Notes: generated by a model not told the origin, from the sequence alone. DNA of 51,210 nucleotides from an uncultured Prevotella sp. (GCA_900540375.1 UQFS01000027.1:1-51210), one strand, 5' to 3'. Shown: positions 34,858 to 45,001, numbered from the stretch's first letter. Made by a program: numbers and translations.

Positions 34858-37800
34858 TTAAAAAGAACTATTTCCTCCATTTGTCACGGTTTCGGGGCCA
34901 AAACCGCCCATACAGTTCGCAGCACGTACCGCCCACTTTCCAGTGGCGTGAGTGGTGGAATATGAAGTGGCGGTGGTGATCGTTTGCAGTACGTTGTTGT
35001 GGAAGACAGCATAGGCTGTGGCCTGAGGAGTAGCCTCCCAGCTCAGTTTGTTCTGATAGAGATGCAGTCCAGATACGGTGAGATCTTTGGTTAAGGCTTT
35101 GGGATTCCATCTTGGAAACATACGCTCATAGCTGAAGCCGGCAGCCTGATTGTCGCTCAGAATAGTGGAGTGAGGGCCGTCGTAAGAGTTGATACTGTGA
35201 CTGACGGGAGACAACGTCGTGCCGTTGGCACTCAGTGTGAGGTATTCGCCAAAGACGTAAGGGTTGGTTGCGTTCATGCCCCTCTCGATCCACCGCTCCG
35301 GGAGGATCGTGGAGGCTGCATGATCGTCGAGCACGGTGTGGAGAAAGACGCTGATGGGATGGTTACGCCATGTGCGGCCGTAGCACCAAGAGCCTTGACC
35401 TTGGGACAAGTCGACGATGCGACAATGGTCAAAGACATAGCCGAAGGGAGTCGTTGTAGACGGAGCCGTGATGATGCGACGGCCGGTGCCGTCGGCATTG
35501 CGTGGCTCCAGGCTCAGCGTGGTGTTGTCGAAGCGGATGTCTCCGCCACCACAGATGAAGTCCACGGTGCCGTGGATGTCGCAGTCGCGGAAATAGGCTT
35601 CCATCGCTGTGTTGCTACTGTAGTAGGTGTCCTGATGGGAAAGCATCCTCACCTTATTATATATGGTATGGTTGCCGGCGTCCTGCATGACAGCAGCGCG
35701 TCCGGCCCTGCCTGCCTCGTAATACTCAAGTGCATTGTTGAGCGTGAGGTCCTGGAGATAGAGACCGGAGCGGGTGTTGAGAAACATATCGGCCAGTCCC
35801 AATCCTTCCTGTTCTGTTTTGGGACGGGTGACGAGGATGGTAGAGTCCATGCTCTGACCGATGATTGAGAGGCTGTCGACGGGAAAGGTTTGCTCGGTCA
35901 TGTTGCCGAAGTCATAGACGCCGTTGGGCAGAAAGATCTTCACGCGCTGAGACTTATTCTCAGAAGAGGCAATCGTGTGGAAGATGTCAAGCACCGACTG
36001 TGCGACACCGGGCTTTGCGATGTAGTATCCGGCGGTCTTCTGAGACTCATGCAGACTCTCCATCTCAAGGCTGGCCCAGATAAACGGGCCGACACCCTTA
36101 GCGTCGTTGTCGCGGATGGGCTCACTGATGTAATATTCGAAACTTCCGTCGCGCTTGTAGTTGGGCTTCTTCACGAGTGGGCCGGGACCGGGCCCCAGTC
36201 CGCTGACCGCACAGCAGTGGGTGAGCGAGATGGTCTTGTCGTCGTTGACACGGATGAAGTTTCGCAGGATGCCCTCGTAAGCTTTTATGCCGGCCGCAAG
36301 ATAGTTGACCTTAGTACCGCCCATGTTGTCACTTTTCGGAAGGTTGCCGGTGCACACGCCTTTCAGCAGCACATAGGCAAACATGCACGAGGCTGTGGAC
36401 TCAAGATAGTTGTGGGTGCCGTTGACATCCATGACGTCGTACCACACGCCGCTCTTTTCATCCTGATATTTCACCACTGCGGTCATCACTTTTTGCAGCA
36501 GTTGCTGCAACTCAGCACGATGGGCATAGTTTTCGGGCAGCACGTCGAGCACCTCAGTGATGGCCATGGCATACCAGCCCAAAGCTCTTGCCCAAGTGTG
36601 CCGGCTCTGTCCTGTGGTCTTGTCGGCCCAAAACACGCTGTGAGTCTCGTCCCAGGCATGTTTCCAGAGCCCGGTGGTGGCATCGAAAGTGCGCCGGTCG
36701 GTGGTCATGATCTGCTTCACGGCATCGTTGTAGACTTTGCGGGCCTGACGCGGCGAAAGGTGATTCTTGGCATAGAGACAGCGGAAGGGCAGTCCCATGA
36801 AGATGCCGTCGAGCCATACCTGACGGGCATAGATGGCTTTGTGCCAATACACGCCGTCGGTAGTGCGGGGCTGTTTATTTAGCTGATCGAAGAACACTTG
36901 CAGGGCCTGGTCTCTGCCCTGACGGGTAGCGGCTGAGGCGATAGTGCTTCGGTTTGCCTTGTCGAGCTGTTGCATCCGCTCGACGAGCTTGGCAGGCCTG
37001 ACGTTGTCGAGGTTATAGTCTTTCTCTTCGTAGCCGATGACCTTACCGTCTCCGGTGACCATGTGGCGGAGATAGGCTTCGAGATATTTCTGTATGGTAT
37101 CGCCGCCATGATGGAGATAGGTGTCGAGCATACCTTCGAGCTCAATGCCCACAGCATAGTTCCATTTGGGCTTCTTGGCGAAGTCGAGCAGCCAGGGCTG
37201 TGGATTGCGCTGTATCTCTGAGTAAGTCATCCACTCGGCATAGGACGTGTAGGGATTGGCGGCGTCGTTCTTTACGAGATTGCCGTTGATGCAGAGATTG
37301 TCATAGACCATGTTGCGAGTCATGCCAGTGACGGAGACGGGCTTCTTCCTCACACCGTTGAAACGACAGTTGCGCACGATGATATCTTGTACATTGACGG
37401 TAGTGTCGAGTCCGATGACGAGGATGCCGTAGTCGCACTTGTCGCAAGTCACGTTCTCCATCGTCACGTTGCGCACCAAAGGATTGAAGCCTCGATAGCA
37501 AGATTCCTGACGCTCATAGTCGAGGTTGATCTTCAGCACAGCCTCACTGCACTGTCCTACCTTGATGTTGCGCATGTTGATGTTCTCAATGATACCGCCC
37601 CGGCAGTTGTTGGTCTTGATGCGCAGCACACGCTCAAGGTTGGGCGAGTCCATCATGCAGTCCTCGGCGAAGACATTCTGACAGCCTCCTGAGATCTCTG
37701 ATCCGATGACCACGGCACCGTGTCCGTCCTCCATCTTGCAGTTGCGGATGATGATGTTGCGGGCTGGTCTTTGCCAAAGCCGTCCGTCGTTGTTGCGTCC

Positions 37801-38694
37801 GCTCTTGATGGCGATGCAGTCGTCGCCGGTGTGGAAAGAGCAGTTCTTGATGATGACATTCTCGCAGGCTTCGGGATCACAGCCGTCGCCGTTGGGACCT
37901 TCGTTCCATATCTTCACATCGTCGACTGTGATGCTTTTCGACAGCAGGGGATGGATGACCCAGAAGGGAGAGTTGATCAGCCGTACGCCCTTGATGAGCA
38001 CACGCTCGCAATGCATGACATTGATGAGCTGCGGGCGCAGGCCTTGTCCGCGACCGAAACGTCGCTTGTCGGGGTCTACTCCGTCCTCTGCCATCTTCTG
38101 CAGGCGGTCGCGTGACCCCAGGCTTTGTGCTTCCTTGGTCACACCGGCCTTGTAGCCAAAGCGCTCCTTGCCGCACATGGCCCACCATGTGACATTGCTG
38201 CCACCGCCGTCGATCGTACCTTCACCGGTGATGGCGATGTCTGTGGCCTCGCGTGCATAGATACATGGACTATAGTTCCAGCACTCCAGTCCCTCCCAAC
38301 TCGTCTTGACGAGCGGATAGAGTTTGGTGTTGAAGACAAAGCTGAGCGTGGCATCCTTGCTGATGACGAGGTTGACGTGGCTTAGCAGATGTAGCGCACC
38401 TGTGCGCCACGTACCCGCAGGAATGACAACACGACCGCCGCCGCTCTTTGACATCTCAGCGATGGCACGGTTGATGGCTTTTTGATTTTTTGCTGCACTG
38501 ACCTTCGGGTTGGCACCATAACGGGTGACAACCACTTCACGGTCGGGCAGCTGGGGCAGTGCGGTGGCACTCTCGATGCGCTTCACGGTCTCATAGTCCC
38601 AGGCTGAGGCCTGCTCAGACCAGAGAGCCAGGAGTAAGAAGCTGAGAAGCAACTTCACCGTCGTCTGTAATGAATTCAGGAGTTTTTGCGTCAT
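34858..38694 (-). CDS. Three-domain pectinase: GH28 polygalacturonase, GH105 unsaturated galacturonyl hydrolase, CE8 pectin methylesterase
   Basis: The 1278-residue enzyme has a signal peptide (about residues 1-32). Residues about 40-510 are GH28: catalytic-type Asp270 in NGDGCD, Asp291-Asp292 in TGDDCIAIKSG, His325 in DGHGAV and RIK at 358-360. Residues about 515-875 are GH105, with the Asp629-containing VWLDGIFMGLPF, the HAWDET region and ARALGWYAMAITEVL. Residues about 880-1170 are CE8: Asp1022 in SHQDTYY, Asp1045 in GTVDFI and Arg1107 in YGRTWRN. A fibronectin-like tail ends the protein. Together these would remove methyl esters, cut polygalacturonan and hydrolyse the unsaturated ends made by lyases. 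Its own promoter precedes it and susC follows by 135 nt. It probably acts in the periplasm or at the surface. Confidence 0.93.
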   Translation of the reverse strand: MTQKLLNSLQTTVKLLLSFLLLALWSEQASAWDYETVKRIESATALPQLPDREVVVTRYGANPKVSAAKNQKAINRAIAEMSKSGGGRVVIPAGTWRTGALHLLSHVNLVISKDATLSFVFNTKLYPLVKTSWEGLECWNYSPCIYAREATDIAITGEGTIDGGGSNVTWWAMCGKERFGYKAGVTKEAQSLGSRDRLQKMAEDGVDPDKRRFGRGQGLRPQLINVMHCERVLIKGVRLINSPFWVIHPLLSKSITVDDVKIWNEGPNGDGCDPEACENVIIKNCSFHTGDDCIAIKSGRNNDGRLWQRPARNIIIRNCKMEDGHGAVVIGSEISGGCQNVFAEDCMMDSPNLERVLRIKTNNCRGGIIENINMRNIKVGQCSEAVLKINLDYERQESCYRGFNPLVRNVTMENVTCDKCDYGILVIGLDTTVNVQDIIVRNCRFNGVRKKPVSVTGMTRNMVYDNLCINGNLVKNDAANPYTSYAEWMTYSEIQRNPQPWLLDFAKKPKWNYAVGIELEGMLDTYLHHGGDTIQKYLEAYLRHMVTGDGKVIGYEEKDYNLDNVRPAKLVERMQQLDKANRSTIASAATRQGRDQALQVFFDQLNKQPRTTDGVYWHKAIYARQVWLDGIFMGLPFRCLYAKNHLSPRQARKVYNDAVKQIMTTDRRTFDATTGLWKHAWDETHSVFWADKTTGQSRHTWARALGWYAMAITEVLDVLPENYAHRAELQQLLQKVMTAVVKYQDEKSGVWYDVMDVNGTHNYLESTASCMFAYVLLKGVCTGNLPKSDNMGGTKVNYLAAGIKAYEGILRNFIRVNDDKTISLTHCCAVSGLGPGPGPLVKKPNYKRDGSFEYYISEPIRDNDAKGVGPFIWASLEMESLHESQKTAGYYIAKPGVAQSVLDIFHTIASSENKSQRVKIFLPNGVYDFGNMTEQTFPVDSLSIIGQSMDSTILVTRPKTEQEGLGLADMFLNTRSGLYLQDLTLNNALEYYEAGRAGRAAVMQDAGNHTIYNKVRMLSHQDTYYSSNTAMEAYFRDCDIHGTVDFICGGGDIRFDNTTLSLEPRNADGTGRRIITAPSTTTPFGYVFDHCRIVDLSQGQGSWCYGRTWRNHPISVFLHTVLDDHAASTILPERWIERGMNATNPYVFGEYLTLSANGTTLSPVSHSINSYDGPHSTILSDNQAAGFSYERMFPRWNPKALTKDLTVSGLHLYQNKLSWEATPQATAYAVFHNNVLQTITTATSYSTTHATGKWAVRAANCMGGFGPETVTNGGNSSF

Positions 38695-38739
38695 TTCTTT
38701 TAGATGGATTGATTAGTATTGGCTTTTAGTTGACCGGTT

Positions 38740-38747
38740 CAAAATTA
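38740..38747 (-). promoter_or_regulatory. -7 promoter element of the pectinase gene
   Basis: TAATTTTG on the minus strand is identical to the susC element and implies a leader of about 40 nt. The shared octamer alone does not prove coregulation. Confidence 0.55.
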
Positions 38748-38878
38748 AGAAAATAATTCCATTCCCATTCGCTTGCCTATCATCTTTTTCTGCTCTACGG
38801 AAGATTCTACCCCCATTTAAATACGTTTTTACACAGATAGAAGAGAGAAGGCGGTAGCTTGCTTGGGAGAAAAAACAA

Positions 38879-38913
38879 AAGCCATTGCTCACGTTGGCGG
38901 TGAGCAATGGCTT
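38879..38913 (-). terminator. Terminator of the M3 peptidase gene
   Basis: A 13-14 bp perfect stem (38879-38892 with 38900-38913) has a 7-nt loop and is followed on the minus strand by TTTGTTTTTT. Confidence 0.85.
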
Positions 38914-38938
38914 CATTCTATGGTTGCGATCAGCGAGA

Positions 38939-41071
38939 TTACAGTCTTCTCATCTTCAGCAATGCCTGGGCATCGGGCTGCTGCAGTCCGGTGAAGCTTG
39001 AGAAAGCCTTCATCAGGTCTACGGTGTAGCCACGGCTGAGGATCTTGTCGCGGAGCTCGTCGCCCGTGGCGCGCTTGAGAGCACCTTTCTGCTTGCATGT
39101 CATGGCGATGTTATCAGCCAAGACCTCGGTCCACAGATAGCTATAGTAGCCGGCAGCATAGCCACCGCCCCAGACGTGATTGAAGTAGGAGGTGAAATAG
39201 CGGGGAGGGACCTGAGTGTCGAGAAGCCCTACTTTCTTCAGTGCTTCTTTCTCAAAGGTAGTAGCCTGGGCAGCAGTGGGGATGGCGCTCGACGGCAGCA
39301 TGGCCCATGCCATATCGGCACATGTGGCTGCCAGATTCTCACCCAAAGCATAGCAAGGCTGGAAGTTGATGGACTCCATCATCTTTTCTTTCAGAGCCTC
39401 GGGCATGTGCTCACCACGGCTGTTGATGGCGTAGTGGTCAAAAATCTCGGGGATAGAGGCAAAACTCTCGTTGAACTGTGACGGCATCTCCACGAAGTCA
39501 CGGGGTACGGCCGTACCGCTGAGCGTGTTGTACCGGCAGTTGGAAAGGATGCCGTGCAGGGCATGGCCGAACTCATGGAACATGGTGGTCACCTCATCCC
39601 ACGTCACATAAGACGGCTGTCCTTCGGGTGCTTTGGCAAAGTTGCATACATTATATATAATAGGTAACTGATTCCACGCCTTGCTCTGCTTGGCGAAGGA
39701 ACTCATCCAGGCGCCACCACGCTTGGTGGGACGGCGGAAGTAATCGCTGTAGAACAGGGCGAGGGGTTTGCCTGTGCTGTCAGACACCTCAAAGACCTTC
39801 ATGTCGGTGTGATAGGTAGGGAGGTCTTTGCGCTCCTTGAAGTTCAGGCCGTAGACACGGTGAGCTGCGTAGAAGACGCCGTTGACCTGTACGCTGTCGA
39901 TATTGAAATAAGGTTTCACCTCATCCTCAGACAGATTGAGTTGTGCCTTCTTCATCTTGGCAGAATAGTAGAAACGGTCGTAGGGTTGGAGCTGGAAGTC
40001 CGGTCCCATGGTCTGACGGGCGTAAGCCTCTATGGCGGCTGACTCTTTGTCGGCATTCGGACGGTAAGCCTTGATGAGGTTGTTCAGGAATGAATAGACA
40101 TTCTCGGGTGTCTTGGCTATCGTTTTCTCCAAAGAGTAAGCTGCATAATTGGGGTAGCCCATGATCTCTCCCTTTTCTGCTCTGAGCTTCGCCATCTCTA
40201 CGACGATGGGCAGCGTGTTGTATTTATCCGTACCGTCGCTGCGATGGATGGAAGCCTCATAGACGCGACGTCTCAGATCGCGGTTGTCGAGGTTGGTGAG
40301 AATGGGTTGCTGTGTGGTATTGATAATGACGATAGCGTATGGCGCCTTGGCACCCCGGCTTTGCGCGTCCTTCCCGCATTGTGCGATATCAGCGTCGCTG
40401 AGTCCGGCGAGTTCCTCTTTGCTGTTGACCCAGACGACTGCGTTGTTGGTAGCCTCCTGGAGTTGTGTGCCCCATTGCTGTTGCAGGTCGGAGATGCGCT
40501 TGTTGATCTGTTCGACACGGGCTTTCTTTTCTTTTGAGAGAAGGGCGCCGTTGCGGACAAAGCCTTTGTAGATCTCCTCTAAGAGTCGGCGGTCTTCGCC
40601 TTTGAGCTTGGTGAAGTCATGGTCATAGACATATTTCACGCGGCGGAAGAGTTTCTCATTGAACGAGATGTCGTTGTTCAATTGGGTGAGCTGAGGCATG
40701 AAGGCTTTCTCTGTCGCAGCGATTTCGGGAGTCTTATCCGCCTCGTCGACACAGAAGAAGATGCTGGAGACGCGGTCCAGAAGTTTCCCGCTGTTCTCGT
40801 AAGCAAGGATGGTGTTGCGGAATGTCGGCGTCTGTTTGCTGTCAGCGATGGCGTTGATAGCCTTGCGCTGCTGGGCGATGGCAGCTTCCAAAGCAGGCAG
40901 ATAGTCGCTGGCTTTGATGCGGCTGAAGTCAGGAGCACCAAAGGTCAGCGTGCTCGGAATAAGCAGTGGGTTGGTCGTCTTTGCTGTGGCGGACGGATTT
41001 TGCGCCATGGACAGCATGACTGACGACGACAATCCTACTGTCAGAAGTGTTTTTCTAATTTTTGCGTTCAT
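38939..41071 (-). CDS. dcp: M3 family peptidyl-dipeptidase
   Basis: The 710-residue zinc metallopeptidase has a signal peptide (about residues 1-24), a long helical N-terminal part and the catalytic HEFGH motif (His499, Glu500, His503) in TMFHEFGHALHG, with a downstream Glu ligand in the FNESFAS region. The C-terminus has NHVWGGGYAAGYYSYLW, typical of Dcp/oligopeptidase A. It removes dipeptides from peptide C-termini, probably in the periplasm because of the signal peptide. It is transcribed alone. Confidence 0.92.
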   Translation of the reverse strand: MNAKIRKTLLTVGLSSSVMLSMAQNPSATAKTTNPLLIPSTLTFGAPDFSRIKASDYLPALEAAIAQQRKAINAIADSKQTPTFRNTILAYENSGKLLDRVSSIFFCVDEADKTPEIAATEKAFMPQLTQLNNDISFNEKLFRRVKYVYDHDFTKLKGEDRRLLEEIYKGFVRNGALLSKEKKARVEQINKRISDLQQQWGTQLQEATNNAVVWVNSKEELAGLSDADIAQCGKDAQSRGAKAPYAIVIINTTQQPILTNLDNRDLRRRVYEASIHRSDGTDKYNTLPIVVEMAKLRAEKGEIMGYPNYAAYSLEKTIAKTPENVYSFLNNLIKAYRPNADKESAAIEAYARQTMGPDFQLQPYDRFYYSAKMKKAQLNLSEDEVKPYFNIDSVQVNGVFYAAHRVYGLNFKERKDLPTYHTDMKVFEVSDSTGKPLALFYSDYFRRPTKRGGAWMSSFAKQSKAWNQLPIIYNVCNFAKAPEGQPSYVTWDEVTTMFHEFGHALHGILSNCRYNTLSGTAVPRDFVEMPSQFNESFASIPEIFDHYAINSRGEHMPEALKEKMMESINFQPCYALGENLAATCADMAWAMLPSSAIPTAAQATTFEKEALKKVGLLDTQVPPRYFTSYFNHVWGGGYAAGYYSYLWTEVLADNIAMTCKQKGALKRATGDELRDKILSRGYTVDLMKAFSSFTGLQQPDAQALLKMRRL

Positions 41072-41154
41072 AGTCGACTCATTATTATATAATATGTCTG
41101 TTTGTGTGACAAGAGCAGTATCATATGTGGCAGGCGATGTGCCGTGCCTTGGGT

Positions 41155-41162
41155 CAAAGTAA
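41155..41162 (-). promoter_or_regulatory. Possible -7 element of the dcp gene
   Basis: TTACTTTG on the minus strand differs from TAnnTTTG at one position. The implied leader is about 79 nt. Confidence 0.35.
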
Positions 41163-41326
41163 CTAAAAAAATCGAAATCAGCTGATAAAATGCAAGAAAG
41201 ATTAAAAGATGGGTTGCTTTTCTTTTGCTTGGCATATCGTTTGCAATAAGAGTAGGTGAAAGCTCAAAAGAAGAGTAAGATAAGATCTCATCATTTTTGA
41301 GTATTGCAAGGAAGTGTGGAAAGCAT

Positions 41327-41334
41327 TACCTTTG
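41327..41334 (+). promoter_or_regulatory. -7 promoter element of the enolase gene
   Basis: TACCTTTG matches TAnnTTTG, with a TTGC about 20 nt upstream as a -33 candidate. The implied leader is about 25 nt, which supports ATG 41364 as the start. Confidence 0.6.
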
Positions 41335-41363
41335 CATTCGGAACAATTTTAAACGATAAGATT

Positions 41364-42671
41364 ATGGTAATCGAAAAAGTACATGCAAGAGAAATTTTGG
41401 ATTCGCGTGGCAATCCAACGGTGGAAGTAGAGGTAACTCTTGATAATGGTGTGATGGGACGTGCCAGCGTACCCTCAGGCGCATCTACCGGTGAGAATGA
41501 AGCTTTGGAGCTTCGCGATGGCGACAAGAGCCGCTTTGGCGGTAAGGGCGTCTTGAAGGCTGTGGCCAATGTCAACGATGTCATTGCTCCTGCTCTGAAG
41601 GGCGACAACGTGTTCGACCAGCGTGCTATCGACTATAAGATGCTGGCTTTGGATGGTACTCCAACAAAGAGCAAACTCGGCGCTAACGCTATCTTAGGTG
41701 TTTCGTTGGCTGTGGCTCACACGGCTGCCAAAGCACGGGGACTGCCCCTGTATCGCTATATCGGCGGTTGCAACACCTACGTGATGCCTGTGCCAATGAT
41801 GAATATCATCAACGGTGGCGCTCACTCTGATGCTCCAATCGCTTTCCAGGAGTTCATGATTCGCCCTGTTGGCGCTGCTTCTGAGAAGGAAGCTATCCGC
41901 ATGGGCAGTGAGGTCTTCCATCAGTTGCAGAAGAACCTGAAGAAGCGCGGACTGTCTACAGCCGTAGGCGACGAGGGTGGCTTCGCTCCAAAACTTGATG
42001 GCATCGAGGACGCTCTGCAAAGCATTGTTGACGCAGTGAAGGATGCTGGCTATGAGCCGGGCAAGGATGTGACCATCGCTATGGACTGTGCTGCCAGTGA
42101 GTTCGCTACTCAGCGTGATGGCAAGTGGTATTACAACTATAAGCGACTGAGCAACGGCATGCCTAAGGATCCCAATGGCAAGGAGCTCAACGATGAGCAG
42201 CAGATCGCTTACTTGGAGGAACTTGTCAACAAGTATCCTATCGACTCCATCGAGGATGGCCTCGACGAGAATGACTGGGAAGGCTGGGTGAAGCTGACCA
42301 ATGCCCTGGGCAAGAAAGTTCAGCTCGTCGGTGATGACCTCTTCGTCACCAACACCAAGTTCCTGAAGAAGGGTATCACGATGGGAGCAGGCAATGCCAT
42401 CCTCATCAAGGTCAACCAGATCGGTTCACTCACCGAGACTTTGGAGGCCATCGAGATGGCTCATCGTCATGGCTACAACACCGTGACAAGTCACCGTAGC
42501 GGTGAGACAGAGGACACCACGATCGCTGATATCGCTGTGGCTACCAACTCCGGACAGATCAAGACCGGTAGTATGAGCCGTACGGACCGCATGGCGAAGT
42601 ACAACCAGCTGATCCGTATCGAGGAAGAGCTCGGTGACCGTGCTGTCTACGGCTATCGCAAGCTGAAGTAA
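41364..42671 (+). CDS. eno: Enolase
   Basis: The 435-residue glycolytic enzyme converts 2-phosphoglycerate to phosphoenolpyruvate in the cytoplasm. The N-terminal motif HAREILDSRGNPTVEVEV, the loop SGASTGENEALELRDGD, the metal ligands within VGDDLFVTN and the C-terminal signature ILIKVNQIGSLTET are all present, as is SHRSGETEDTTIAD. I start at ATG 41364. Enolase also serves the RNA degradosome in some bacteria; nothing here addresses that. The gene is monocistronic with a strong terminator. Confidence 0.97.
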   Translation: MVIEKVHAREILDSRGNPTVEVEVTLDNGVMGRASVPSGASTGENEALELRDGDKSRFGGKGVLKAVANVNDVIAPALKGDNVFDQRAIDYKMLALDGTPTKSKLGANAILGVSLAVAHTAAKARGLPLYRYIGGCNTYVMPVPMMNIINGGAHSDAPIAFQEFMIRPVGAASEKEAIRMGSEVFHQLQKNLKKRGLSTAVGDEGGFAPKLDGIEDALQSIVDAVKDAGYEPGKDVTIAMDCAASEFATQRDGKWYYNYKRLSNGMPKDPNGKELNDEQQIAYLEELVNKYPIDSIEDGLDENDWEGWVKLTNALGKKVQLVGDDLFVTNTKFLKKGITMGAGNAILIKVNQIGSLTETLEAIEMAHRHGYNTVTSHRSGETEDTTIADIAVATNSGQIKTGSMSRTDRMAKYNQLIRIEEELGDRAVYGYRKLK

Positions 42672-42692
42672 AAATCATATTCGCACAAAATA

Positions 42693-42731
42693 AAAGCCGG
42701 GCATCCAACAATGAGGATGTCCGGCTTTTTA
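42693..42731 (+). terminator. Enolase terminator
   Basis: A 14-bp stem (42693-42706 with 42715-42728) with one G-U pair is followed by T residues. Confidence 0.85.
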
Positions 42732-42813
42732 TGCGTTGTGAGAGAGATGCTAAAGGATGATATATGTGAGTTGCATCTGTTGTGAGCGGATACAGATGAT
42801 GCTAACTCTTCGT

Positions 42814-43383
42814 TTAGACGTTGTCATCTAATGGTTGGCAACACCAGCGGGTGACCTTGAGCATGACAGCAACTCCCGGCACGTCTTTCAGAAGATAGTA
42901 TTTCTTGTTGCTCCGAACCAGTTTGCCCGACAGGCCTTTCAAAGGTCCGTGAGTGACAATAACAGGCGTGCCCACCTTGAGCTTGGCACTCTCTTCCGAT
43001 ATAAATTTCTTTTCGACAAGCTTTGGGTCGCACATCAATTGGAACTCATGCATCTCTTTGGCAGAGATCTCCGCCATCTCGTTGGTGTCGCGCCTTTTTT
43101 TGATGACAGATACCTTGTACGGGAAGTTGAAGAGCTCTTTCCGAAACTCTTTCTCTTCCATGGTTTTCTTCAGAAAGATAAGGTTGCGCACCACGGGCCT
43201 GAGCTCGTGGTGCAACTTATTGGACTTATCTCTGAAATCGACAACCTGCTTGGGGATGAATGTCGTGAAGCCTCTCTCTTTCAACTCGTCATCAATAGCT
43301 TGCTGCTTAATAGAGAATAGCCTCAAGGCGTACCACGGCGTGGTTGCGTCGTCATTTTGTGTTATGTCATTCTCTGATTGCAT
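42814..43383 (-). CDS. UpxY-type NusG paralogue (specialised antiterminator)
   Basis: The 189-residue protein has an NGN domain (TPWYALRLFSIKQQAIDDELKERGFTTFIP at about residues 15-45) and a C-terminal KOW domain (VGTPVIVTHGPLKGLSGKLVR, about residues 132-155). It is too divergent from housekeeping NusG and fits the Bacteroidetes UpxY/LoaP-like specialised NusG paralogues, which normally control capsule operons. Here no capsule operon follows; it is the last gene of a group with prfC and rfbD. ATG 43383 is the likely start; a TTG 24 nt upstream abuts the prfC stop. Confidence 0.8.
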   Translation of the reverse strand: MQSENDITQNDDATTPWYALRLFSIKQQAIDDELKERGFTTFIPKQVVDFRDKSNKLHHELRPVVRNLIFLKKTMEEKEFRKELFNFPYKVSVIKKRRDTNEMAEISAKEMHEFQLMCDPKLVEKKFISEESAKLKVGTPVIVTHGPLKGLSGKLVRSNKKYYLLKDVPGVAVMLKVTRWCCQPLDDNV

Positions 43384-43407
43384 GATGCTATCGTTGTTGA
43401 AAGTCAA

Positions 43408-44994
43408 TTAGAACTCGGAGGTGAAGTGGAACTTGATGTGCGGGAAGTCTTGCCGGGCCATACTCAGAATGTAAGAAGAGTCGGCGAGGAAGATGTCACG
43501 CCCCTCCGTGTCCTTGGCCATATACTGATATTTGCGCTTCTTGAAGTTGTCAAGTTCAGCAGGATCATCAGCTTCAATCCAGCAGGCTTTGTAGAGATGC
43601 AGTGGTTCCCAACGGCATTTGGCGTTGTACTCATGCTCCAAACGGTATTGGATGACTTCGAACTGCAGCTGACCCACGGTGCCGACGATGCGTCGGTTGT
43701 TGAACTGGTTGACAAAGAGCTGAGCCACACCTTCGTCCATGAGCTGCGTGATGCCTTTGACAAATTGCTTCGACTTCATCGGATCGTCGTTCTCAATATA
43801 CTTGAAGAGCTCCGGTGAGAACGAAGGCAGACCGCGGAAATGCAGTTGCTCGCCCTCAGTGAGCGTGTCGCCGATCTTGAAGATGCCATTGTCTGGCAGT
43901 CCCACGATGTCGCCCGGCCATGCCTCGTCGACCGTGCTCTTGCGCTGCGCCATGAACTGTGTGGGGGAGGAAAAACGTACGGTCTTGCCCAAACGCATAT
44001 GCTGATAGGGCTGATTGCGCACGAACTTGCCCGAGCAAACCTTGCAGAAGGCGATACAGGAGCGGTGGTTGGGATCGATGTTGGCTGTGATCTTAAAAAT
44101 GAAACCAGTGAACTTCGGTTCAGACGGCTCCACCATGCGCTCCTCGGCCTTGGTAGGACGCGGGCTCGGCGCTATCTCTACGAAGCAGTTGAGCAACTCT
44201 TGCACACCGAAGTTGTTCAGCGCAGAACCGAAGAAGACAGGCGCGGTCTCAGCCTTGCGATAGTCTTCTGCGTCGAATTCGGGGTAGACACCGTCGATTA
44301 GTTCCAGATCGTTGCGTAGTTGCTCGGCCTCTTGACTGCCTACGTGCTGGTCAAGATCTTGGGAATTGATGTCCACGGCGACCTTCTCAGTGACGCGTTG
44401 CTTGTTGGGCTTGAACAGATTAAGCTGCTGCTCATAGATGTTGTAGACACCTTTGAACTTAGCTCCCTGACCGATAGGCCATGACAGAGGACGCACGTGA
44501 ATGTGCAGTTCTTCCTCCAACTCATCGAGCAGATCAAAGGGATCACGGCCTTCACGGTCCATCTTGTTGATGAAGATGATCACAGGCGTATTGCGCATTC
44601 GGCATACCTCCATTAGTTTGCGGGTCTGAGCCTCCACACCTTTTGCAGAGTCAACGACGATGATGGCAGAGTCGACGGCGGTAAGTGTGCGGTAAGTGTC
44701 TTCCGCAAAGTCCTGGTGCCCCGGCGTATCCAAAATGTTGACCTTATAGGGTTCGCCCTCCTGGCCTTCGGGCAGATAGTCGAACTCCATGACAGATGTA
44801 GACACAGAGATACCACGCTGTTTCTCAATATCCATCCAGTCGGAAGTGGCAGTCTTGCGTATCTTGTTATTCTTGACGGCACCGGCTACTTGTATCTGAC
44901 CACCGAAGAGCAGGAACTTCTCGGTGAGCGTAGTCTTACCGGCATCAGGGTGAGAGATGATGGCGAAGGTGCGTCGACGTTGTATTTCGTTCAT
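43408..44994 (-). CDS. prfC: Peptide chain release factor 3
   Basis: The 528-residue GTPase recycles RF1/RF2 from the ribosome. G1 ISHPDAGKTTLTEK (about residue 14), the RGISVSTSVMEF switch, DTPGHQDF and NKMDREGRDPFDLLDELEE are intact, followed by the RF3-specific C-terminal domains (QFEVIQYRLEHEYNAKC). It is nested between rfbD (7-nt gap) and the nusG paralogue (24-nt gap). Confidence 0.96.
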   Translation of the reverse strand: MNEIQRRRTFAIISHPDAGKTTLTEKFLLFGGQIQVAGAVKNNKIRKTATSDWMDIEKQRGISVSTSVMEFDYLPEGQEGEPYKVNILDTPGHQDFAEDTYRTLTAVDSAIIVVDSAKGVEAQTRKLMEVCRMRNTPVIIFINKMDREGRDPFDLLDELEEELHIHVRPLSWPIGQGAKFKGVYNIYEQQLNLFKPNKQRVTEKVAVDINSQDLDQHVGSQEAEQLRNDLELIDGVYPEFDAEDYRKAETAPVFFGSALNNFGVQELLNCFVEIAPSPRPTKAEERMVEPSEPKFTGFIFKITANIDPNHRSCIAFCKVCSGKFVRNQPYQHMRLGKTVRFSSPTQFMAQRKSTVDEAWPGDIVGLPDNGIFKIGDTLTEGEQLHFRGLPSFSPELFKYIENDDPMKSKQFVKGITQLMDEGVAQLFVNQFNNRRIVGTVGQLQFEVIQYRLEHEYNAKCRWEPLHLYKACWIEADDPAELDNFKKRKYQYMAKDTEGRDIFLADSSYILSMARQDFPHIKFHFTSEF

Positions 44995-45001
44995 AAAAAG
45001 T

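Noticed and set aside
39650..39662. AT-rich near-copy of the 14-mer in the dcp gene
   Set aside because: It has mismatches and lies in coding sequence, so it was not counted.
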